Assembly (NCBI GenBank): GCA_036379355.1
Contig: DASVGV010000082.1
Coordinates: 1-22,045 of the forward strand
Direction of reading: 5' to 3'
DNA: 22,045 bases
Source of the DNA: CAJCIY01 sp036379355
Lineage (GTDB): Bacteria; Actinomycetota; Actinomycetes; Mycobacteriales; CAJCIY01
Within the stretch, counting starts at the first letter, position 1. Each line of letters begins with the position of its first letter. The translations under genes were made by a program, and so were the position numbers. This document shows positions 1 through 7,628 of the stretch, in pieces. Below the pieces are notes generated by a model. That model had not been told where the DNA came from. It did not search any database and worked only from the letters and a program-made list of their open reading frames with translations.

Positions 1-70
1 CCGCAGCACGGCGTGCCGGACCGGTGGGCCGCACGGCCGGAGATGGTGACGACCGGATCCTGAGCCGGGC

Positions 71-105
71 CCGGATCCGCGATCACCCGACCGTCGCGGA
101 TCCGG
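71..105 (-). terminator. Perfect 12-bp hairpin at the methyltransferase stop codon
   Basis: The arms CCGGATCCGCGA (71-82) and TCGCGGATCCGG (94-105) are exact reverse complements around an 11-nt loop that contains the TGA stop (83-85) of the methyltransferase gene. No T-tract follows on the minus strand, as is common for actinobacterial terminators. A third copy of CCGGATCC at 53-60 could pair alternatively with the right arm. The remaining bases 1-70 show no gene I can support. Confidence 0.55.
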
Positions 106-1192
106 CCGTCCGTCCGTGGGTGACGGTGTGCACGCCGCTGAGGTCGAACTGGTCGACGGCGGTGAACCCGTGGCGCTGCAACAGGTCCGGGTACGCCGAG
201 CGGGGCAGCAGCTGGTCGTCGATCTGCGCCTCGAAGAACTGGATGCCGCTCATCACTCGGCCGGGGATGCTGCGCAGCGCGTCGGTGCTGTCCGGGAACG
301 GGAAGTCGGATATGACGAACCAGCCTCCGGGCTCGAGCGCCGCCCGGACGCGCTCCGTGGCCCGGTCGATGTCGCGGCACTCGTGCATCGAGATGTTGTT
401 GACGATGCACCCGGCCGGCTCGTCGAGCACCATGTCCTCCAGCGGGCTGTGCACCAGAAGGCAGCGGCCGAGCAGGTCGGCGTCAGCGAGGCGCTGCCGG
501 GACTGCTCCAGCGAGTGCGCGTCTCCGTCCACGCCGACGACCCGGCAGCGCGGGTACGACCGGGCCAGCCGTTCGAGGCCGGCGCCGGAGCCGCAGGCGG
601 TGTCGACCAGGTCGCAGCCCGCCTCCAGCCGCGCGGGTAGGCCGGGGACCTGCGCCAGTCCGCCGGGTACCAGGCGCGTGTAGAACGGCGCACCCGTGGC
701 CGCGACACCGGAGATCCAGTCCGGGCTGCAGTCGTCCCACCACAGCCGCTCCCCGGTGGCGAGGCTTCGCTCGAACCGGTCGAAGACCTCGTCCTGCTCG
801 AGGACGGTGAACACCCCGCCCACGTAGCCGGGGTGCGTGGCGTCGAGCAGCAGCGCCGCCGCGTGCGGCGCCAGGCGGTAGCGGCCACCGGACAGGCCGG
901 CGGCCCCGGAGCCCGACCCGGGCGCGTCGGCCGGGTCGCACAGTCCGCAGGCGACGGCCGAGCGGCACCAGACCGCGACGTAGAACGGGTCCAGGCCGAG
1001 GCGGACCGCGAGGTCGTCCGCGGTCACCGCGGTGGCGTCGTCGGCGAGAGTCGCCAGCAGGCCCGAACGCAGGCCGATCGCCACGGTGCGATGGCCGACG
1101 TAGCCGGCGATGTGTCCGAGTAACCGGGACGCCTGCTCCGGCAGGGAGATCTCGACGGGTGCGGTGCGTTCGGCGGTGGGGCTGGTGGTCAT
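83..1192 (-). CDS. Class I SAM-dependent methyltransferase with N-terminal winged-helix domain
   Basis: The 369-aa product has the two-part layout of O-methyltransferase-like and Rv2258c-like enzymes. An N-terminal helical/winged-helix region (about 20-115) is followed by a Rossmann methyltransferase domain (about 165-300). SAM motif I is DLVDTACGSGAG (194-205), where the usual first Gly of the loop is Ala, followed by the acidic VDGD (221-224); motif IV/V-like stretches are VNNISMHE (264-271) and ISDFPFP (294-300). The ATG at 1192 is supported by GGAGG about 9 nt upstream. The gene is divergent from an HxlR-type regulator across a 168-bp gap holding a palindrome, so control by that regulator is likely. 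The substrate is not visible; small-molecule methylation is an inference from family and context. Confidence 0.85.
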   Translation of the reverse strand: MTTSPTAERTAPVEISLPEQASRLLGHIAGYVGHRTVAIGLRSGLLATLADDATAVTADDLAVRLGLDPFYVAVWCRSAVACGLCDPADAPGSGSGAAGLSGGRYRLAPHAAALLLDATHPGYVGGVFTVLEQDEVFDRFERSLATGERLWWDDCSPDWISGVAATGAPFYTRLVPGGLAQVPGLPARLEAGCDLVDTACGSGAGLERLARSYPRCRVVGVDGDAHSLEQSRQRLADADLLGRCLLVHSPLEDMVLDEPAGCIVNNISMHECRDIDRATERVRAALEPGGWFVISDFPFPDSTDALRSIPGRVMSGIQFFEAQIDDQLLPRSAYPDLLQRHGFTAVDQFDLSGVHTVTHGRTAGSATVG

Positions 1193-1286
1193 CGGCGACT
1201 GCCTCCGTTCGCGCCCTCGGGGCGCACGGAGAGACCTTCGACCCGTACCCGGGCGAGGGCCAGTTCCGGAGATGTAGCGAGCCGGT

Positions 1287-1302
1287 ACAACATCTGTATT
1301 GT
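1287..1302. promoter_or_regulatory. Candidate operator palindrome between methyltransferase and hxlR-type gene
   Basis: ACAACATCTGTATTGT is an imperfect inverted repeat of the form ACAA-N8-TTGT with one more matched inner A/T pair. It is an AT-rich island in a GC-rich gap. A plausible plus-strand promoter, TTCCGG (1264-1269), 16-nt spacer, TACAAC (1286-1291), overlaps it, so a bound regulator would block transcription of its own gene. Assignment to the HxlR-type protein is inferred from position. Confidence 0.45.
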
Positions 1303-1360
1303 TCGGGCGCCGATCGCCGGCGTAGCGTCAGCGCACGATCTTTCGACCGGAGTCGTCGCG

Positions 1361-2092
1361 ATGACCTCGTACAGCCAGTTCTGTCCGGTGGCGAAGGCCA
1401 TGGAGCTGTTGGACGAGCGTTGGACGCTGCTCGTCGTCCGCGAAATGCTCGCCGGCAGCCGTCACTTCAACGACATCCGGCGCGGGGTGCCGCGGATGTC
1501 GCCGGCGCTGCTGTCGAAGCGGCTGCGGCGCCTGACCCAGGCGGGGCTGGTCGAGCGGCGCGACCACGGCGGGCGGACGTCGTACGTGCTCACGCCGGCC
1601 GGCGAGGAGCTGCGCCCCGCCGTGGAGGCGCTCGGTCAATGGGGGGCCCGCTGGGTTCCCGAGCTCGGCGACGAGGACCTGGACCCGCATCTGCTGCTGT
1701 GGGACATGCACCGCAGCCTGGACACGGCGAACATGCCCGACGAGCGCACGACCTTGGGGTTCCACTTCACCGACGTCGTCCCCGCGGCCGCGCGGTGGTG
1801 GCTCGTCGTCGACCGCGACGCCGTCGACGTCTGCGATGTCGACCCCGGCCACCCCGTGACGCTCGTCGTACGCACCTCGCTGCGCACGCTCGTCGACGTC
1901 TGGCGCGGCGAGATCACCTGGACCGACGCCAGCGACCGTGGGCTGACGGTGGACGGGCCGCCGTGGGCCGACCACGCCCTGCCCCGATGGCTCAAGCTGT
2001 CGCCGTTCGCCGCCGTCCCGCGGCCGCGGCCGGGTAACGGTCAGACGCTGCCCTTGTCGGCGTCTCCGGCCGGCGCGGGCGCGAGGCGGTGA
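1361..2092 (+). CDS. HxlR-family transcriptional regulator with C-terminal SCP2-like domain
   Basis: The 243-aa protein starts with a HxlR winged-helix domain (about 5-100). A Cys at residue 8 (QFCPVAKAMELL) is followed by DERWTLLVVREM, the recognition part MSPALLSKRLRRL and the wing GRTSYVLTPAGEEL. HxlR regulators usually end near 100-120 aa. Here a further domain of about 110 residues resembles the SCP2/sterol-carrier-like domain found fused to some actinobacterial HxlR proteins, suggesting a hydrophobic ligand. The ATG at 1361 has GGAG 8 nt upstream. The 3' end overlaps the convergent monooxygenase gene by 52 bp. It probably controls itself and the divergent methyltransferase through the palindrome at 1287-1302. 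Confidence 0.88.
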   Translation: MTSYSQFCPVAKAMELLDERWTLLVVREMLAGSRHFNDIRRGVPRMSPALLSKRLRRLTQAGLVERRDHGGRTSYVLTPAGEELRPAVEALGQWGARWVPELGDEDLDPHLLLWDMHRSLDTANMPDERTTLGFHFTDVVPAAARWWLVVDRDAVDVCDVDPGHPVTLVVRTSLRTLVDVWRGEITWTDASDRGLTVDGPPWADHALPRWLKLSPFAAVPRPRPGNGQTLPLSASPAGAGARR

Positions 2093-2355
2093 ATGGTCGG
2101 TCGGCCGCCGACGTACGCGCCGATCGCCTTACCCACCGCGGCCATCGCGTCGCCCTTTCCGTGCGCCTCGAGCGCCGCCGGGCTGGCCCAGTGCTCGATC
2201 ACCCAGACCGCGTCCTCGCCGCGATGCGGCGCGTAGCGCAGGCAGCCGTCCTCGGCGTGCACGGCCGGCACCGCCGACTGGAACGCCGCGAGCAGCCCGT
2301 CGACGTCACCGTCCTTCGCCGGGATGCTGGCGACCACCACGATGTCCTCGCTCAT
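2041..2355 (-). CDS. ABM-type (antibiotic biosynthesis monooxygenase / putative quinol monooxygenase) small protein
   Basis: The 104-aa product beginning MSEDIVVVASIPAKDGD has the size and pattern of the dimeric ferredoxin-like ABM fold (YgiN-like). It shows an initial beta strand with IPAKDG, then DGCLRYAPHRGEDAVWVIEHWAS-like core strands and the SPAALEAHGKGDA helix. ABM proteins act without cofactors on quinols or polyketides, or serve structural roles; the substrate here is unknown. The chosen ATG at 2355 has AGG 8 nt upstream; a longer in-frame extension is possible but unlike the family. It lies 14 nt after pimB and is probably the last gene of the sepH operon. Its 3' end overlaps the opposite HxlR gene by 52 bp. 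Confidence 0.8.
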   Translation of the reverse strand: MSEDIVVVASIPAKDGDVDGLLAAFQSAVPAVHAEDGCLRYAPHRGEDAVWVIEHWASPAALEAHGKGDAMAAVGKAIGAYVGGRPTIHRLAPAPAGDADKGSV

Positions 2356-2369
2356 CACGCGCACCTCTC

Positions 2370-3575
2370 TCATCCGCGGCGGCCCGGAGACTCGTTCCCC
2401 TGCCTGCCCCTGTCCGGAGCGAGATCGTACGGGTCGTCCGCGACGCCGGGATCGGCGGCCAGGATGGCGCCGAGCCGGGCCGCCGCCACCTCCCACCGCC
2501 ACCGCTGCTGCATCCACCGCCGGCCCCGCTCCCCCGTCGCCCGTGCCCGCTCGGGGTCGGCCAGGTAGCCCGCGACCGCAGCCGCGACGGCTTCCACGTC
2601 GCGGCCGCCCACCACCTCTCCGGTCTCGCCGGGCTGCACCGCGTCGGGAGCGCCGCCGCTGTCACCGGCGACGACCGGCAGGCCCGTGGCGCTGGCCTCC
2701 AGGAAGACGATGCCGAGGCCCTCGACCTCCAGCCCGCGGCGGCGGGTGCGGCAGGGCATCGCGAACACGTCCCCGGCGTCGTAGTGCGCCGGCAGCTCCG
2801 CCGACGGGACCGATCCGGTCAGGACGACGTGGCGCTCGAGTCCTGCCTCGCGGACCAAACGCTCGATCACCGGGCGGTACGGGCCGCCGCCCACGATCAG
2901 CAGCGCCGCGTCGGGCGCGGTACGGCGGATCTGCGGCAGGGCCCGGACCAGGACGTCCTGCCCCTTGCGCGCCACCAGGCGGCTGACGCACACCACGACC
3001 GGCCGGTCTGCGAGGCCGTACCGGCGCCGCAGCTCGTCGCCACCGGCCCCCGGCCGGAAGGCCGCCGTGTCCACGCCGCTCGGGAGCCGGACGAGCCGGG
3101 GGCGAGAGCCGAGAGCGGGCGCGAGGCGGCGGCGCGTGTAGGCGCCGAGGTAGGTGACGACGTCGCTGCGGCGACCGACCTGGCCGAGCACCTGGCGCGC
3201 GCCGGGCAGCAGCGCCCAGCCCACCTCGTGGCCGTGCGTGGACGCGACCGCGTGCCGCACCCCGGCCCGGCGGCGCAAGGCCGGGGTCAGCAACCCGAGC
3301 GGCGCAGCCGCTCCGTACCAGACCGTGTCGCAGCCCTCGGCCCGAGCGATGGCGGCCGCCTGTCGGGCGACGTCGGGTGTCGGGAGCATCAGCCCGGACC
3401 GGTAGCGGACGACCGGGTGCGGCTGCGCGGCGTCGAATGCCGCCGAGCCACGCCAGTCGGACGCGAACACGACCAGCGAACCGGCCGGCTGCCGGGCCGA
3501 CAGTTCGTGCACGAAGGACTGGATCCCGCCGGGACGCGGCGGATAGTCGTTCGTGACGACGAGGGTGCGGGTCAT
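2370..3575 (-). CDS. pimB: PimB'-type GDP-mannose-dependent phosphatidylinositol mannosyltransferase (GT4)
   Basis: The 401-aa product matches in layout and motifs the second mannosyltransferase of phosphatidylinositol mannoside synthesis (Rv2188c type), which adds mannose from GDP-mannose to the 6-position of PIM1 on the inner membrane face. Visible features: N-terminal TNDYPPRPGGIQSF (8-21) with the Gly loop, STHGHEVGW (112-120), the hinge SRLVARKGQD (198-207), and the GT4 E-x7-E motif from E285 to E293 in EGLGIVFLEAS followed by GDSGGAP. The ATG at 3575 overlaps the TGA of the upstream metallopeptidase gene (ATGA, 3572-3575), so the two are translationally coupled. Its place next to NlpC/P60, DnaQ-UvrC and trpD mirrors mycobacteria and supports orthology. 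A different lipid acceptor cannot be excluded. Confidence 0.88.
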   Translation of the reverse strand: MTRTLVVTNDYPPRPGGIQSFVHELSARQPAGSLVVFASDWRGSAAFDAAQPHPVVRYRSGLMLPTPDVARQAAAIARAEGCDTVWYGAAAPLGLLTPALRRRAGVRHAVASTHGHEVGWALLPGARQVLGQVGRRSDVVTYLGAYTRRRLAPALGSRPRLVRLPSGVDTAAFRPGAGGDELRRRYGLADRPVVVCVSRLVARKGQDVLVRALPQIRRTAPDAALLIVGGGPYRPVIERLVREAGLERHVVLTGSVPSAELPAHYDAGDVFAMPCRTRRRGLEVEGLGIVFLEASATGLPVVAGDSGGAPDAVQPGETGEVVGGRDVEAVAAAVAGYLADPERARATGERGRRWMQQRWRWEVAAARLGAILAADPGVADDPYDLAPDRGRQGNESPGRRG

Positions 3576-4864
3576 CGCGGCAGCTCGCGGTCCACGTAGG
3601 CCACCCAGTCGCGGGTGAACTGCGCCGTGTCCTCGTGCAGCAGCTCGCGCAGGGTGTCGTCCACCGCGGCGGCGGGTTGCGCCCCCGACCCGCCCACGTC
3701 CCGGTAGAACGCGACCAGCCCGGCCGTCCCGATCCGCGCCGCGATGAGCCGGCAGGCCAGCCACGCCAGCTGGTACTGCACGTCGAGGTTCGGCGCGCCC
3801 GGACCGAAGGCCGCGTCGTCCGGCAGGGCTGCCGGGACGAACCCTGCGCGCAGCCGCGCGACCAGCTCGGCGGCCACCACCGGCGCCGACAGGTCGGTCG
3901 AGCGAAAGCCCACGTAGTCGGCGAACCCCTCCACCAGCCAGAGCGGCGTCGACGGGGTGGTCACGGTCCGGCTGGCGACATGCGTGAGCTCGTGCGTGAT
4001 CACCACCTGCCGTCCGACCGGCGAGAGGCTGGCGTACGGCAGCGGGTTGATCAGGATGCGGGCACCGGCCTGTTGCTCGTGGGTCAGCTCAGCCGACTCC
4101 GCCGCCGCAATCTGCGACAGGTCACCGGATGTGCCGATCAGGGCGGCCAGATCTGCCTGTGTCGGGGGCATCAGCACGACCACCCGCTGGGACCAGCCCG
4201 CGCCCCACACCGCGGACACGGCGGGCACATCGCGATCGACCTCGGCCGCGACGGCTCGGGCAGCGGGCACGCCGGACGCCGCGGCCACGACGAGGCTGTG
4301 CGTCCCGCGGACGACCGCGATCGGCCCGTACTGCCAGATCTTGGGTGACGGCGGCCCGAAGTCGGTGTCGGCGGCCAGCAGCCAGCGGCCCCCGCGGTCG
4401 ACGAACGTGTCGACCTCGGTCGCGGTCACCGGCTCGTCGTCGAAGCCTGCGATCTCGTACGAGAACGTCACCGTGGGGGCGTAGGTCGGCACCGCGCCGT
4501 AACGCGCGACAGGTCCCCGCGCTGCGGCGCTCGCGGCATCCGCCCGATAGGTGACGTCGGTGAGTGGGAGCTGGGACATCGCCTGGAACTGCGCCTGCTG
4601 CTCGGCGACGAAGGCGGGCGCGTCCGGGTCGAGCAACGCGACGAAGGCGGCCAGGTCGCGGTGGGTCACCGCTGCCGCTCGACGCGCGAGCACATCGTCG
4701 ACGGCGGCGGCCGCAGCGCTGGTCGCCGCTCGGGTCGCCTCGCCGTGCGCAGTGCTGGGGGCGGTCGCCGGGGAACCGGTGCCGCCGCTGCGCTGGACCA
4801 CGACGGCGGCGTCCACGGCGGCCACGACGAGAAGGGCGGCCAGAACCGCCGGCCAGCGCCTCAC
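3572..4864 (-). CDS. Membrane-anchored putative zinc metallopeptidase (HELTH, gluzincin-like)
   Basis: The 430-aa product begins with a short basic segment and a hydrophobic helix (about 5-24), an uncleaved anchor or signal peptide, so the rest should lie outside the cell. Residues about 50-170 look like an NTF2/SnoaL-like or limiter domain. The C-terminal half carries the zinc motif HELTH (291-295) and a downstream WLVEGFADY in which E312 could be the third ligand, as in peptidase MA-like gluzincins. The GTG start at 4864 is chosen because it gives a GTGA overlap with the stop of the upstream lipoprotein gene; the reading frame is open far upstream but only as antisense-like low-complexity sequence. 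The protein ends in a 4-nt overlap with pimB. No substrate is evident. Confidence 0.75.
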   Translation of the reverse strand: MRRWPAVLAALLVVAAVDAAVVVQRSGGTGSPATAPSTAHGEATRAATSAAAAAVDDVLARRAAAVTHRDLAAFVALLDPDAPAFVAEQQAQFQAMSQLPLTDVTYRADAASAAARGPVARYGAVPTYAPTVTFSYEIAGFDDEPVTATEVDTFVDRGGRWLLAADTDFGPPSPKIWQYGPIAVVRGTHSLVVAAASGVPAARAVAAEVDRDVPAVSAVWGAGWSQRVVVLMPPTQADLAALIGTSGDLSQIAAAESAELTHEQQAGARILINPLPYASLSPVGRQVVITHELTHVASRTVTTPSTPLWLVEGFADYVGFRSTDLSAPVVAAELVARLRAGFVPAALPDDAAFGPGAPNLDVQYQLAWLACRLIAARIGTAGLVAFYRDVGGSGAQPAAAVDDTLRELLHEDTAQFTRDWVAYVDRELPR

Positions 4865-5592
4865 GTCAGCGCCGCCAGCGCGGCGCGGGCCCGGGACAGG
4901 GCCGCCTGCATCGACCCCGACGCCGCGCTCCGGCCGGCGTCGGTGGCCGACAGCGTGGCCTCGGCCTGTTGCAGCGCCGCGGCGTACGGCAGCCGCGCCA
5001 CCTGGTAGGCGCCGCCCGACTCCCCGGCCGTGGCGAACCAGCCCGCGTTCGCGTGCGCGTACCAGGTCTGCTCGACTCCCACGACGGACACGTAGGTCGG
5101 CAGGACGTGCGCGTACGCGTCGGCGGCCGCCCGGAAGGCAGCCGCCTCCGTCCGGCCGGCCGCGTCCACCGCCGCCACCGCCTGCTTCTGGCTCGCGGCG
5201 AGGGGCGCGTGCGCCGTTGCGGCGGCGAGCGCGCCCAAGGCGGCGGAGTAGGCGGCCGCCGCCGCCTGCGTCCCGGCCACCGCCGACGCCGCTGAGTGGA
5301 TCTCCGGCACCGCACGCGCGACCACCGGCCGTGCCGCCGCGCGGTCCCCGGCGAGCGCCGACTGGTCCCCGCTCTCGGCGTCCGCGACCGCGGCGGCTGC
5401 GTTGTCCAGCGCGGTCAGCACGGTCGCGCGGGAGGTGTTGACGGCCGTGATCGCAGCGGAGAGCGGAGCCAGCGGGTTGCTCTCGGGTCGACCGTGCGCC
5501 GACCCGCGGCCGGCGGCGGCGCCGCACGCGGCGAGCAGCACGAGGAGCGGGATGCCCGCGCCGAGCACGCGAGGCAGGGACCGGGGCGGCAC
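4861..5592 (-). CDS. Ala-rich helical lipoprotein of unknown function
   Basis: The 243-aa product starts at GTG 5592, 11 nt after sepH. It has a short basic N-terminus, a hydrophobic stretch and the lipobox LLAAC near residue 22, so it should be an exported lipoprotein. The mature part is almost wholly alpha-helical and Ala-rich, with a Tyr/Trp-containing segment (YVSVVGVEQTWYAHANAGWF) about three-quarters along and a final helix pair. It could be a four-helix-bundle protein. I looked for the glutamate/histidine pattern of ferritin-like DUF4439 proteins and did not see it, so I assign no family. It is coupled (GTGA) to the metallopeptidase gene, which suggests the two exported proteins work together. 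The start is weakly supported because no clear ribosome binding site precedes it. Confidence 0.7.
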   Translation of the reverse strand: MPPRSLPRVLGAGIPLLVLLAACGAAAGRGSAHGRPESNPLAPLSAAITAVNTSRATVLTALDNAAAAVADAESGDQSALAGDRAAARPVVARAVPEIHSAASAVAGTQAAAAAYSAALGALAAATAHAPLAASQKQAVAAVDAAGRTEAAAFRAAADAYAHVLPTYVSVVGVEQTWYAHANAGWFATAGESGGAYQVARLPYAAALQQAEATLSATDAGRSAASGSMQAALSRARAALAALT

Positions 5593-5603
5593 GCCCGCTG
5601 ACG

Positions 5604-6407
5604 CTACGTGGCGCGCCGGCGCGGCGCCGAGGACCTCTTCGGCGCGGCCCGCGCGGACTTCTTCGGCGTGGCCTTGGTCGGCGTCGCCTTGGTCGGCGCC
5701 GGCTTCTTCGCCGCCGGCTTCTTCGCCGGGGACTTCTTCGCCGCCGCCCGGCGCGGTGCCGCCGTGCTTGCGGCGGTCTTCCGAGTGCTGCGCGGCCGGA
5801 TGGGGGGCGGAGGCTCGGGCAGCGAACCGCCCTGGTCGATGAACCCCAGCTGGGTGGCGTACGCATCCAGCGACGTGAGCTCGTGCCGCGACGGCGACCA
5901 GCGCCAGCGGGCCGTCCGGGTCCGGCCGCGGACGACGACGCGCAGGGTGAGCGACCAGGTGCCGTCGTCGGCGCGAACGGCGGACCACGACTCGGTCTCG
6001 GGCCGGACGAACGCCGTGGCCGCGAGGTTCGCCGCCACGGCCTCCCCGAGCGGGTGCCCCGACCGCCCACTGCGCGGTCGCACGAGGTACGCCGAGCGGG
6101 CGTCGGTGAGAACCTGGGCCCGCTCCGAGCGCACCGGGCCCGCGTAGCGCTCGATACGCGCCACGCCGACGCCCGCCTCCGCGGCCACCTCCTCGACGGT
6201 CGCGCCGCGGCGCAACCGGGCCTGGATGTCGCGCGGTGACAGCTGCAGCTCGGCGCCCGTACCGCCGTCGGGGTCCTCGCCGCGCAGCGCGCGGGTCAGT
6301 CGTGCGTCGAGCGGGAGGCTGTGGCTGGGACGGCCGTCCGGGCTCGCGCCCAGCAGGAGTTCACGGCCGTCCGCGCTCAGCGCGACGACGTGCAGCACCC
6401 GGACCAC
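5604..6407 (-). CDS. sepH: Septation protein SepH (DUF3071)
   Basis: The 267-aa product has the conserved N-terminal SepH/DUF3071 region: LSADGRELLLG near residue 10, LPLDARLTRALRG (31-43), the helix-turn-helix LSPRDIQARLRRGATVEEVA (57-76) with GVARIERYAGPVRSERA, and DDGTWSLTLRV. SepH proteins bind FtsZ and promote Z-ring assembly in actinobacteria. The GTG start at 6407 is preceded by AAGGAGG with 5-nt spacing. The last 61 residues (from about 207) form a Lys/Pro/Ala tail of AKKP- and TKATP-type repeats resembling histone H1-like tails, coded by repetitive DNA at about 5640-5750. It heads a run of four further minus-strand genes ending at 2041. Confidence 0.88.
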   Translation of the reverse strand: MVRVLHVVALSADGRELLLGASPDGRPSHSLPLDARLTRALRGEDPDGGTGAELQLSPRDIQARLRRGATVEEVAAEAGVGVARIERYAGPVRSERAQVLTDARSAYLVRPRSGRSGHPLGEAVAANLAATAFVRPETESWSAVRADDGTWSLTLRVVVRGRTRTARWRWSPSRHELTSLDAYATQLGFIDQGGSLPEPPPPIRPRSTRKTAASTAAPRRAAAKKSPAKKPAAKKPAPTKATPTKATPKKSARAAPKRSSAPRRRAT

Positions 6408-6455
6408 GGGGCCTCCTTCGAACCGCAGGCCGGCTGCCTGCTCGGGACAGGCGAA

Positions 6456-6490
6456 CGGCCGATGCCGGGGATCATCCCCGACACCGGCCG
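6456..6490 (-). terminator. Nested GC-rich hairpin downstream of the NlpC/P60 gene
   Basis: The inner arms CGGGGAT and ATCCCCG (6466-6480) flank a single C. The outer arms CGGCC (6456-6460) and GGCCG (6486-6490) pair across symmetric 5-nt internal loops. It lies about 25 nt after the NlpC/P60 stop and before the sepH start, so it probably separates the two transcripts. No U-tract is present. Confidence 0.5.
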
Positions 6491-6512
6491 TCGATGTCCG
6501 TGCGAACCGCCG

Positions 6513-7628
6513 CTAGAGCCGGCGTGCGCCGTCGTAACCGCCGTACAGCGGGCGGACGCCGACCCAGCCGCCGGTGTGGTTGGCGTCGATCATCTTGCCG
6601 TTGCCCACATAGATTCCGACGTGGCCGCCACCGTTGAAGAACACCAGGTCACCGGGCTCGAGCTGGCTGCGAGGAACGGGCGTGCCACGACCCATCTGAC
6701 CGGCCGCGCTGTGCGGCAGGGAGATGCCCGCCCGCGCGAACGCCCACATGGTCAGGCCGGAGCAGTCGTACGCGTTGGGTCCGGCTGCGCCGTACTGGTA
6801 GGGCTTGCCGAGCTGCGAGTAAGCCGCCTGCAGCGCGACCTCCGCGGCGCCGGAGGCCGGCGGGACCGGACCCGCCGAAGTCGGACCCGAGAGCGCGGTC
6901 CGCGCCTGAGACCGGGAGGCGGCCTGCTCGGCGGACTGCTGGGCGACCAGCTCGGCGCGCTGCTTGGCCTGCAGGTGGGACAGGACCTGCTGCTCCTGGG
7001 CGATGATCGCGTCGATGCTCGCCTTGGCGGCGGCCAGCTGCTTCGCGGCGGCCGCCGCTGCCTCCGCCTGGTCGGACGCAACCTGTTGCGCGCCGGTGAG
7101 CATCTCGCGCTGCGCGCGGATGGCCAGCAGCTGCGAACTGTGGCTGCGCGCGATCTGGTTCATCGCAGCGGCACGCTGGACGAGGACCTGCGGGTCGCCG
7201 CCGGCGAGCAGCGCGTCGATGTTGTCGGTGCCCGCGCTCATGTAGGACGCGACCGCGAACGTTTGGATTCCGCGCTCGAGGCTGGCGAGCTTCGCCGACT
7301 GCGCGTCGACGGCGGCCTGCGCCGCTTTCGCCTTCGCGGCCGCCGCGTTCGCAGCGATCATGCCCGCGTCGTAGGCCTCGGCCGCGGCGCCTTCCCGGGC
7401 CTGCAGCGCCGACAGCTGCGTCTGGGCCTCGGCGATCGTGATCGTCGGGGCGGCTTGGCCGGAGCCCGCCAGCACCAGGGCCAACGGCACCGAGGTGAGG
7501 ATCGCGACACCGAGGGCCACAACCCGCCGTCGGCGACGGCGCGGCCGGGAGCCCGGCGATCCGGTCGGCGCGGCAGTCGACACGAGAGCCGACACGGATG
7601 CAGTGCGGTCCAGCGAGGGGGTCGCCAC
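6513..7628 (-). CDS. Secreted NlpC/P60 peptidoglycan hydrolase with coiled-coil N-terminal domain
   Basis: The 371-aa product carries an Arg cluster (28-35), a hydrophobic signal core (36-54) and probable cleavage near GSGQA-AP (about 59). A long Ala/Gln-rich coiled coil (about 65-240) comes next, typical of RipA/Rv2190c-like enzymes, then a Pro-rich linker and an NlpC/P60 domain. Catalytic Cys is C289 in YDCSGLTMWAF and His is H336 in GGGHVGIYVGNG, with a third polar residue in ANH (349-351). Such enzymes cut the D-iGlu-mDAP bond of stem peptides. GTG 7628 is chosen because GGAG lies 10 nt upstream and because the in-frame ATG at 7724 falls inside the riboswitch. Expression should respond to c-di-AMP. 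Position matches Rv2190c. Confidence 0.9.
   Translation of the reverse strand: MATPSLDRTASVSALVSTAAPTGSPGSRPRRRRRRVVALGVAILTSVPLALVLAGSGQAAPTITIAEAQTQLSALQAREGAAAEAYDAGMIAANAAAAKAKAAQAAVDAQSAKLASLERGIQTFAVASYMSAGTDNIDALLAGGDPQVLVQRAAAMNQIARSHSSQLLAIRAQREMLTGAQQVASDQAEAAAAAAKQLAAAKASIDAIIAQEQQVLSHLQAKQRAELVAQQSAEQAASRSQARTALSGPTSAGPVPPASGAAEVALQAAYSQLGKPYQYGAAGPNAYDCSGLTMWAFARAGISLPHSAAGQMGRGTPVPRSQLEPGDLVFFNGGGHVGIYVGNGKMIDANHTGGWVGVRPLYGGYDGARRL

Noticed and set aside
4861..5592. Assignment of the lipoprotein to ferritin-like DUF4439
   Set aside because: The protein is helical and of suitable size, but the expected Glu/His ligand pattern was not visible, so I left it unassigned.
5640..5760. 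Short tandem repeats considered as a CRISPR or mobile-element repeat
   Set aside because: They are codon-phased repeats that encode the Lys/Ala/Pro tail of SepH, with no spacers and no repeat-flanked insert.
4865..6070. Upstream extension of the metallopeptidase frame to make an 832-aa protein
   Set aside because: The extra residues are Arg/Pro-rich and run through the lipoprotein and sepH genes in another frame; the GTGA overlap at 4864 gives the real start, followed by a signal anchor.
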